64,000 bases of DNA from Mimachlamys varia. Taxonomy: Eukaryota > Mollusca > Bivalvia > Pectinida > Pectinidae. Below are positions 40,901 through 52,900 of this stretch, piece after piece. Each line of letters opens with the position of its first letter. The first letter of the stretch is position 1. The stretch is taken from assembly GCA_947623455.1 (NCBI GenBank), contig OX392529.1, positions 51,045,186 to 51,109,185 on the forward strand, written 5' to 3'. Position numbers and translations under genes: made by a program. The notes below the pieces were generated by a model. It was given only the letters and a program-made list of their open reading frames with translations. It was not told the DNA's origin and did not search any database.

Positions 40901-43900
40901 ACCACCGTGTCTCCTATTGGCCATAAATGATAATAATGTTATCATTGATATGATTTCTCCATCATCTTCATTAGAAATTATTGACCTGTAATTAATAAAC
41001 ATTGTCCTAAAGCGTTGCAAAAGTGACGTCGAATTTATATTTCATGAAAAAGTACTATTCGACTGTGTATACAACTACACCGGAATATACAAGAATAAAA
41101 CTTAATGTCACATCGCTCTTAACTGCAACACACTACAGTGTGTGTACGTCGTACAACACAAATTTTATATACTTCAAACCAACTTATTTTCGCGTGCGAT
41201 AAATTTTCGCGTATTTCACGATTGACTAAGATTCGCAAAAAGTAATCGCCGCGAAATAATATCAAGCAGAGGTATGTCAACTGTACGACTACTGTACTGC
41301 ACCAACTAAGGACTACGAACGTATTTGTCTCGAAATTAAATCGCCTCGAAATAGTCGTTTCATATAAAAACGCGATTTAAGTCGCCACGAAAATCAAGGT
41401 GGTGTATAGTACTACCGGAAATAAAAACAAACAACATTACATAACAAATTGTATACGATTTTACAATTTTACAAAATGTGATCAGTTACATGGTTTGCGA
41501 AGGTAGAATACGGTAATATATTAGGTCCGTGTGAAATCCGTATTTGGCAAGGCCACCATAATACACGCGAGTATATGAATTTAATTTACCAATATACGTT
41601 AATACACCAAATGCATTTTAAATCATCACCCGCCATTGCTATATATACATTTTATATCACTACATAATACATCTTATATATAAAATGTTATACTGTATAG
41701 CTGTTTTTTATTCATGGGGGATTTAATTTCGCTAAATTCGAGGTCAAATAAAACTCCGCGAAAATAAATACACGTGAAAATGTCACCCTGTTAAGAGATA
41801 TTACTTTGAAAAAACCCCTCAAATAATCCAAAGAGAGAGTTACAAACCCGTGAATTAATCCCCATAAGAAAAACCCGAAATTTATTTCCCGTGCCATTTA
41901 ACATATATAAAATATACCAATCCATGATACACTTATGCATATATACATACATACATACATAAGGACCGCGATGGCCGAGCGGTTAAGGTGTCCCAACATT
42001 CTACCACTAGCCCTCCATTCCTTGGTAGCGAGTTCGAATTATCCCACGTGGGGTAGTTGCCAGGTACTGACCGTAGGTCGGTAGTTTTTCTCCGGGTACT
42101 CCGGCTTACCTCCACCTTCATAACCTGGCACGTCCTCAAATGACCCTGGCTGTTAATAGAACGTAAAACAAAATACATCAAACCAAACCAAAAGCCTATA
42201 TACATGTACCAATAATAACATAAAATATATTAACATTACATGGACATATATATATGCATATACCGAATGACGACAATACAAGCTATATCACTGAAAGACT
42301 GTGATCCAAAGCAGCTTTGTCTTTTCAATAAACCTTTTTGTCCTGCATGATCAATTCTTCTTCATTTTATTCGTTTACAGATCATAGTTTACACGTGTAC
42401 ACTTTTTATATTTATAGGCATCCTGCTGGGTTTTTCATTACCAGCCCTGACAATGAACTCGATGATAATGTTGCTGTTGCATCAGAGGTAAATAACGCAC
42501 AGAATGACGTATATATAAAGGCAACTTTGTTTATAGTGTACTATCATATTGTAAAAGACGATTGTTTTTGGCTGTGTTGAAGTTTTCGCTTATTTCGCTT
42601 GCTTTATTTATCCGCAAATATATTGATGCTGCTCAATCTAAATCTCAATGGTAAATCTACATTTCCTAATAGTATTATAGGCACACAGTTTTTCAGTTTT
42701 ACTTCTTAATTCACAAATTAAAGGGGTTTTACGCACCTGACCCTTCTGCTTCTTCCTTAGTTTAGAAATTTTGGATTCCTACCTTTTGGCCCCTAGCATC
42801 GCTGAAGAGTCCTTGTTAAATTAATTTTTCGGCATACTGTATCGTTTACTTAATTTAAGAGGTGCAGCATATGTGTGTGTTACGTCATCTTCGATAAACA
42901 GCGCGAGAATTTCTACACCGCGAACATTTTAGAGTTTGACTAAGTGAAAAAGTCCACACGCAAAAATATTAACTTTTACAGTACTCGAAAGAGATGCTCA
43001 ATTTTTCTTTAAATTACCATGGTTGCTATCAGCCGTTTGTTGTAAGTTCATAATTTTTGTTTTGTCTAATTGGCCCTGAATTTCTGAAGATTGCCATCTC
43101 TTCATAACCGAATATTCTACCATTTGTCAACTGATCAAGTTTTCTTGATAAAGCATTCATTTAAAGCAAAAACAGTTTTGAAATAGCATTTTGTGTCCAA
43201 ATTCGTAAAAGTTGAATAATTACAGAGACTTGGAATGTGGGACCGTTGACTGCTATTGCTGTTTTTTAAACAATCAGAATACTCACTTCACAAATTTGCA
43301 CAAAGTGCATCAGTAGTTGAAAAAAAATGTAGAAAACGTTATTATATTCCTGCCGTTGCCGCCTCATTCTGTATGATGCAGTTCAATTCATTTTTTCGAC
43401 ATACTATATCTATTACTAAATTTTAGAGGTGCAGCATATGTGTGTGTTACGTCATCTAAGTTGTATTTTGGCTCCATAAAAGATGTGGGTTACATGGTCG
43501 TACGAGTATGGCAGACCGGATTGTTTTTTTTTATTATTATTATTTTTTTCTTTATTATTATTATTTTTATTTTTTTTTTTTTGCTTTTGTGGGGTTTTTT
43601 TTGGGGGGGGGGGGGGCTACAAAGATTAAAAAAGATATTATATTAGAATATTTGTTCTGGCAAAATGACTGTTCAGATAACATTATAGACAATACAATAT
43701 GGAATCAATATCAACAGGGCATTGGATCATCAGCATTAACTTAAGGATAGACAGCTAGGATAGTGTAAAAGGAATAAAGTTAATTTTTCAGATAATTTTA
43801 GAGGTGACCTATTGCGATCGCATTTTGGCCGTGGTAGTGCGTCAGTATAGGCAAGGGAGTAACGCAATTGTAAATTAAATTATATGGTCCTTATGACCCT

Positions 43901-46900
43901 AACCCTAATCTTAGACCTACCAATAGGAGCATAGTGGGTGAGCCAAATGGATCAGTTTGGCTAAATTTCAACATTGTCTTGCTTCAGACAATGATATGCT
44001 GAAATAACATACTCGCCAGTGATGGGGTGGTATTCATATACTGATCAAAATTATGAATTTCATGCCCCGTGGCTTCCTGTTTGTCCTGGTAATGGGTAAA
44101 TCCTACCATAGTAAACCAAAGTAAACTCATACTTTTTTGGTATATTTTGTTCGGTTTCAGTTGGAAATAATTGGTTGGAAACAATACCAGAAAATGATGG
44201 TATGATTATATGAAAAGGTTGACCCTAGGCCCGTCTTTGGGGGCTGATGGGAAGGGCGTTAGTAGGTTAAATTGGCTAAAATTATTCTTCTGCAGGCCTA
44301 AATATGCTGGAATCAAATTCCCTTCATATACGAAGAGTCGAAAGATGCTTCATGAAATTGAATGCCCCTTACACTTCACGTTTTTTCCAGGAGTTAAAGC
44401 CTACTATAGTTTATTTCGGAATATTTTTGTTTTTAAAGCATGATTTATCTCGGTTTCATTCAAACTTTTTTTGTGTGAGATGATTATGGTAGTTTAGTGG
44501 TGTAATACACAAATTCACAATCATTAGCATAACTTGACATATTCACATTTACAAAGACTTACCTTTTCACGTCTGCCTTCGCAACATAGACGACATGCAT
44601 ATACTGATTTTTGTTAAGTTATTATGAATTTATATATACTTTGATATTTTTACATGTGATCATAACGATTGATGGTAGTCGTAAGACTTTCTTTATTTGT
44701 GCATTGTAAGAATCAAATTATTATCCGAATTTTGTGAAGCGCTTTAGAGTAATTTTACAAATTATATAGAGCGGAATATGAATGTTGTATATTATTATGA
44801 CTTGTACATTGTTATTCAAGCGATATTGCACTTTATCAACAAAGATGCTCCATAACATCGATGTCATAAAAAAACACCTTTTTCTTGATGAAGTATTTTC
44901 TGAAAATATATGTTGCTAGGTATGTTATATAATTGTGAAAAAAAGATAGAAATATGTATTTGATTTATTTTATGGGGGGGGGGGTTGCATTCATTTTGTG
45001 TTTGTTTCATTGGGGCTACACGAAAATAACTTGACATCGTTTCACATTTTCCAGGACGAAAGCAAGTAGATAAAGATATTGAGACATGTTGCATGGAGTC
45101 ATATCCTCTGTCTAGATATTTATTAAAATGTACGTGGCTAAGATTGAATACAGTGAACTCCACTTAATATCACTCCTGTTAATATCACATTCCTCTTTAT
45201 ATCATGTTTTTCCCAAGCACCATTTTTTTCTCTCTATATAATCTATGTAATTTTATTTGGTTAATATCATGTATTTTTAGTTGAATTCCTCTTAATATCA
45301 TGTTTGTCTTAACCAATCACATAAAATGTCCAGAAAATGATGTAATTTTCATTGATTTCAGATACAACTTGTACAAAATGTTGCATGGAAAAAAAAATAT
45401 CCCCAAAATTGATTTTTAATTGAAAATAATGTTGTCTATACACTGAAAAATGCTCATATGTACATTGAATAGCTTACTTTCAGTTATGGAGATTGGAAAT
45501 GTACTAGATCTAGTGGAAAACCATGTTTCTCTTAATGCCAAATTCCTGTTAATATGATGCAACATACAACATGATATAAAGAGGAGTGCATTGTAATACA
45601 ATTTTCTGATTAGAAAATTTTAAAAAAAATGTTTTTAAGCTTTTGCTTAAATGATTACTCCAAAAGGTTTAGAAGTGAAAAACACTCACAATACTATAAC
45701 ATTTTTATGCTACACATTTGTATTCAAGGGAGACGGATTTACTTTCGCATTTCCGAATAGACCGTTGGACGATTCTGCAGTACTCTCTGATTTGCCCGAA
45801 GGCCAGATATTCCGTACCAATATCAAATCATTCAAAAGGAACACAGCATACTCTAATGATGGGGTAATTTGTTTGTTAGTTTATTTCTTAGGTCAAGTGG
45901 AGTGGTTTTTTAATAGCATTTTTCAAGAAAAAAATATTGAAAATGGCCATTTACATCTATAAGCTCAATATAAATTAACGATAAGCATTTTTGCATAAAA
46001 ACAGTGGTCAGCTTCATGCATAAAATATATGGGGTTTTTCAACCATTTTTTTTTTCGCTTCTTGTTCTGCCGGCGGCCATATTGTTTCAAGTTTTACAAT
46101 ATAAATTGCTTTGGTTTTTATTCCGTTTTTGAAATTTTTGTTTAAAATTGACTAAGAATGAAATTTGAAACGTATTTTGACAGAGATGTTAATGTTGTTC
46201 TTGCTCTCAACACTTTGATATAGAATGGAGTTAGCGTAGGTGTCACACTGAAGGCAGACGGTAATCTTAAGTCTTATACGGAAGGTTTTGCTCCACGCGA
46301 AGATCCAACAGACCCTAAATCAGACCTAGCCACACTTGAGCTGAGCTGTATAACAGGTGAGTCTAAATATTCAACTTATCAATACTACACTTAAACATGA
46401 ATATAATATTTCATAATATTACAAAGTTTTACATAAGGAAAGGTTAAAAAGTAATAAAGCCAGTCAAATTATGCAATACGTTAGTTAGTTTTCGGCTGCA
46501 AAAAAACAGCCCAAACTCTACAGTTTTTACATTTGTTTAGATAAGGGTCTTCTCACTAAGTTTATATTTTTCTAATAAGTATCTAGAAAGAGTTTGTGTG
46601 ATGCTTGAAATACTTCCCTTAATACAATTATTTTTAGTAAGTCCCCTATCGAATCGGGTTTTCTCATTTTCTTCTTCTTTTCTTCTTCTACTTTTATAGT
46701 TTAGGCGGTTTATTTCAGGTACCATATGAAATCCAATGAAACTTCACATGGGCATAAGGGTGGGTGCTTTGATGTAAAAGCAACCTTTTTCCGCCATTGA
46801 GCATCTAAAATGGCTGCCATACCCTGGCTTATGATTGGTTGAAATTTAGATATTGTCCGAAACCTTGGTTTCGCGATTCAACAAAATTGCCGTCATTTCC

Positions 46901-49900
46901 TGTCCTCTTGTTGGTCGACATTTAAAATATCGTGCGATTTTCATGAAATTTGGTTTGTACATTGTACATGTATTTTAGCACTGCGAACTGAACAAGTCAA
47001 AACATATTCAATGTTAACGCTATATCAGGTCAAGCCGATTCCGCTTTTTTGCATGGTATATAATCTGTATGAATTGTAACGGCATATGTTGTGCAACATA
47101 TTTTCCCCTTGAGCTATTTCGTTTTTTCCTGCAGCATGATTTGCTAACATCAAGTAACAGCGTAGTAAATCACATATGACTTTACATTACATATAAAAGC
47201 AAGGCCCATGGTTGGCCATCATACATTCTAACAATAAGTTCATTAGGAGCGGTAAATGTTATTAATAATTCCTAATAACGCAGTAGGAGACTTCTGGTGT
47301 TAACACGGTTTCTTCTCCTTCCGCCTGACGTCCGTAAAACCAATGCCTCCTCTGGAAAAAATATGGACATCCTTCAAATCCTTGACCTGCATCTTTTTAA
47401 GAGGTGCAGCATATGTGTGTGTTACGTCATCTTTATGATAGGGGGTGACAGACTCTGCTAGTGGATTTTTTAGTCCCCGAGGTTTTCTGGGGCCACCATA
47501 GCCACAGTTAATCTCATTTGAGTAGTGGCACGGTACTTATTTTACACATTTTCGTAGTACACTATTTGAAATTATACTGAACTAGTTTAAGTTTTCTTCT
47601 AAATTCATAAGTTTATGGGGTTTTACGCACCTGACCCTTCTACTTATTATTAGTAGTATCATTAGTTTAGAAATTTTGGATTCCTACCTTTTGGCCCCTA
47701 GCATCACTGAAGAGTCCTAGGAGGACGAAAGAGCTGCATGCTGCAGTTTAATTCAATTTTTCGGCATACTGTATCTATTACTAAATTTAAGAGGTGCAGC
47801 ATATGTGTGTGTTACGTCATCTTTATAAACATAAACTACTATTAATTAGCAGAATTTTCATCTGTTAAGAAGCCAATGAGGGGGAACGAAATAATGATGG
47901 AATGGTGTAACGATGCCTAGCAACAGCATGATGTGCCCCGGGCATTACATGGCGGAGGCATGCTATCTATTCGATGGAAATTAAAACTAAAAAAAAAAAG
48001 ATACATATACTTCATTTCAGCTGGGCTGGGAGTTCTTTTAAACCCTTTTTTGTACATGTATTGAGGTTTGAAAATCAGTCACGTGTGTCTAACGCGCATG
48101 TGCATGTCTTTTACATAGTATTAGATTAACTGGACGTTGCTGGTTACCGTACATATACATATACAAGCTTAAACACCGAATTTACCTTTAACTTATTTAT
48201 TTATTTATTTTTGTAATCGGAGGATAACTACAATGGAACATGGCTAATTTGAAGCTGGAAATATATAATTCAACCGTGATCCGTTGGCCGTTTCTTTCTC
48301 CATTGGACACTGATTCCATTTCAAAACTAATAATCGTGATAACGGGTCAAAAATTTTCATGTGACAGCATAAAATTTGCAAAACCTTCTGCTAACATTGT
48401 TAATGACCCGACAAAATTATGTCTAAGCAGAAGGGAAAGTATAGCTCCGCAAACATGTATGGTTGTGTGTGATAACGATAGTTTGGGCAACAATGTGCCA
48501 ATGCAGACTATAAATACTTGAGTATAAATGTTAATTATTGAATCTATTTTACGTGATTGCAGCGTATGGTAATGGCGATGCCCAAATCAGTGTGAAAGCA
48601 GCCGATGTATCATTGAAGCATATTCGGTAAGATTTCCGTTAAAGAGTAAATTCAAGTTGTATTATTGTTTAAAATAATAATTTTTACTTCAATTAACATG
48701 TTAACGTCAAAACGATTAAAATAATTGCACAAACAGTTCACCAAAATGTTTAATTTTTGTTGAACACCATAATTGTGCATTCGATAAAAACAATAAAGAT
48801 GTGTTTTGTTAAATATAACGAATGTGTATAAGTTACACACAATGGGAGAGTGGCAATTCAACACCGCGAATGTGTATAAGTTACACACAATGAGAGAGTG
48901 GCAATTTAACACAACAAATGTGTTTAAGTTACACACAATGAGAGAGTGACAGTTTAACACAACGAATGTGTATATTTAAACACAATAATACAGTTTCAGT
49001 GAAACATATGGTGAAACATAAGGAGTGTATTATTTAAACATAACAAGACAGTGACATTTAAACACAAAGAGAGAGTGGCATTTAAACACAACGAAAGAAT
49101 GCCATTTAAACATTACGAGAGAGTGTCATTTAAACATAACGAGAGAATGCCGTTTAAACATAACGAAACAGTGCCATTAAAACATACCGAGACAGTGCCT
49201 TTTAAACATAACGAGACAGTACCATTTAAACACAGCGAGAGAATGCCATTTAAACATAACGAGAGAGTGCCATTTAAACACAACGAGAGAATGCCATTTT
49301 AACACAACGAGATAGTGCCATTTAAACATAACGAGACAGTGCCATTTAAACATAACGAGACAGCAACACAACGAGACAGTTTCATTTAACCACAACGAGA
49401 GAGTGCCATTTAAACATAATGAGAGAGTGTCATTGAAACACAATGAGAGAGTGTCATTGAAACACAACGAGAGAGTGTCATTTAAACACAACGAGAGAGT
49501 GCCATTTAAACATAACGAGACAGTGCCATTTAAACATAACGAGACAGCAACACAACGAGACAGTTTCATTTAACCACAACGAGAGAGTGCCATTTAAACA
49601 CAACGAGACAGTTTCATTTAACCACAACGAGAGAGTGTCATTTAAACACAACGAGAGAGTGCCATTTAAACACAACGAGAGAGTGTCATTTAAACACAAC
49701 GAGAGAGTGTCATTTAAACACAACGAGACAGTTTCATTTAACCACAACGAGAGAGTTTCATTTAAACACAACGAGAGAGTGCCATTTAAACATAACGAGA
49801 GAGTGCCATTTAAACACAACGAGAGAGTGTCATTTAAACACAATGAGAGAGTGTCATTTAAACACAACGAGACAGTTTCATTTAACCACAACGAGAGAGT

Positions 49901-52900
49901 TTCATTTAAACACAACGAGAGAGTGTCATTTAAACACAACGAGACAGTTTCATTTAACCACAACGAGAGAGTTTCATTTAACCACAACGGGAGAGTGCCA
50001 TTTAAACATAACGAGAGAGTGACATTTAAACACAACGAGAGAATGCCATTTTAACACAACGAAACAGTGCCATTTTAACACAACGAGATAGTGCCATTTA
50101 AACATAACGAGACATTGCCATTTAAACATAACGAGACAGTGTCATTTAACCACAACGAGACAGTGCCATTTTAACACAACGAAAAAATGCCATTTTAACA
50201 CAACGAAACAGTGCCATTTTAACACAACGAAAGGTTGCCATTTAAACACAACGAAAGACTGCCATTTAAACACAACGAGAGAGTGTCATTTAAACACAAC
50301 GAGAGAGTGCTATTTAAACATAACAAGACAGCAACATTTAAACACAACGAGAGAGTGTCATTTAAACACAACGAGAGAGTGCAATTTAAACAGCGGAAAC
50401 GTACCAGTAATGAGAGTAAATTCGTAGAACGCAAAGAATGTTAATAGTTAACTGCAATGAACAAAATTAAACACATGTCTGTAGCTGAAATGAAAACAAA
50501 TATATATGGCTATTTGGAGAACAGGATTGAAATCATTGAATGTTTTATTTAATTCTTGCAATACCAAAGTTTACGATTTTCTCGTTTTAGGGTAGCAAAA
50601 GGAATTAAGGGAGTACAACTATTGAGGTGAGTTATTTAACATCTACTCTTTCTGGGGACGGGTTTCGATTGCTTTAAATATCAAGATTTTTGTGATAGAT
50701 GTCGACTGCTGACACATGGATTCGAGAGAATTTTATGGTCGCCAAGTTTGTCTCATTGAGAAGTATTTTGTATCTGTGTATGATAATATGTTATGAAGAT
50801 GGGCGTTTTATTATTATGACTTGGTTTTACTTTGATGACATAATGCTTACTTGGATGTGACCAACACTTACATGGCATATATCGTAGATGAAGTAGAACA
50901 CGTTTACTCTTCTGGAACACCTGGTCCTATTCTCTTGTACAATGTACAATGGTCTCCATGTAAATCTTTCCTTTTTTCATATTTTGCCTATATTTTTCGA
51001 TTTTTATCTCGGATCATTGTTTTCTTTACGTCTCGGTTTCATTTTGAATTTACAGATAACAAATGCATTGAGTGTTTTTAGCCTTTTTGAAATAATATTA
51101 TTACAGTCTGACATGTTATTGAAAGTATGTTTATAACAACAAAATTATCGTGTAAGTATTTGAAGAGGTACACGCGCTAATTAATTACACAGGTAATTGA
51201 AAGAAAATGACAACTTCAAAGTTTTTTTTTTCTTTTGAAAATTAAAAACAAACTTGCTTCGTTATTTACTTAAAAGGAGACCAGAACAACGCAGACCTTG
51301 TATTTAATATCTCGAACAACAACTAGGAAACAACGAAATCAAGACCAATTTCCCTTTGAATTCAATTCTAGTACCATTTTTATAATTGACATTTTAATAT
51401 TTTATCAATAACTATGTGTATTACAATGGTCTATATAATTTTGTTTAAAAAGGAATATTATTTTGGGCTATTCCTCTAATTCTATTTCAAGTTATACCTT
51501 ACATGTATCCACAACATGAAACTTAGAAAGTAAAGAACTCACATACCACGTTATTGTGTTTCGCTCATAGACACTTCGCTAATAATGCTTGTAATTTCTA
51601 AATAAATTGCTAAAGTTGCTTACTTTTAAAATGAACTGATGCTGTAATTTCTTTTAGAATGTTAATGTCTATACAATTATCCAATTTTAATTACAGATCA
51701 ATCCCACGGAAAACATATGAACAGACAGTACATGACGGTGTTATCCTGGGAAGTCGGACGAAAGACCAAGATGAAGATGATGATGAGTATGTATAACACA
51801 AATACAATTTAATAGAATGTAACCAAATATTATAGTACAATCCGGTAGGTGGGTCAAACTGTTCGTCCTCCTATTCGTTTGATTGCTGAATCTAGTTATT
51901 CAAAATTTAAACCTATCAAGGTTTGATTTGCTGGAGATTTTTCAAGCAGATGAAAAACATACTGGCTGCTAGATGTAATAAGCTTTATATTCTATGTAAA
52001 TTAAAAAGTAGACGTCGCTATCAGTTTGCATATGTAGCAGAACTGGACCGGATCGATTATAAGCGACCAGATAGCTCAATAGGTTAAGCGTCGTCTAGAG
52101 TGCGGAAGGTTCCGGGTTCGAACCACGATCTGGTCGTGCATATTTCTTGCTACATTAAGTTTGTCTCCCAACAAAATATACCTACGACAGTTAGTATAGA
52201 AACTGGAGTGTGCCTTTGTGTAGACTGTATTCCAGGACGGAGGAGTGTGGTGGATCTTGACAGGGTCAATCATCGGCTAACAAATAGAGCTCGAAAGAAC
52301 TGTGTTCTAACTGCCGTCAGGAATGTCCTCTCCTATCACACATGAAAACATCTCCACTTAGACCGGCTGTTTGTTGATTTTTATTGTTACTTGTCTTTCA
52401 GTATGAAACGATATTCAGTAAGTTAGACTATTTTCATAGTTAATCAAATGCGTTATGCATGCTTTAAAATATTTGCCCGGTGACTTCCTGCCCTAATTAC
52501 ACGTTTCCTTAGAAACGACTTCACCCAAGCGTACAGGTAAACGTGGTTAAAGCATTTTGTGTATATGAAGACAACATTTGTTTTCTGACTGTAGTCATTT
52601 ACTGATTGTAAGTTTTTCCCTGGCAAGATATCAAAACAGGAAGCTTGATATACCGGCCTCGAGAGATAGATAATTCACCAGGTTGGTCTCAACACATCAG
52701 GGAAACAGTTTTGACCATTGACTGAAAGGACATAAACGTACCCGGCTGTTATGAATATGTATATTTCGACTCTGGATGCTGTTAGAATGACTGAAAAACT
52801 TGTAATTTAAATTTTGTATCCTTTCAGAGACACAGAACGCAGAGTTGGATTGGAGTTTGTTGGAACGGTCAGCTTGTCAGAACTGTACTTCGATGATTTC

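Noticed and set aside
49478..50054. Open frames of 155-185 codons on both strands in intron 15
   Set aside because: Same cause: a 24-base unit without stops. It lies inside an intron of a well-supported gene.
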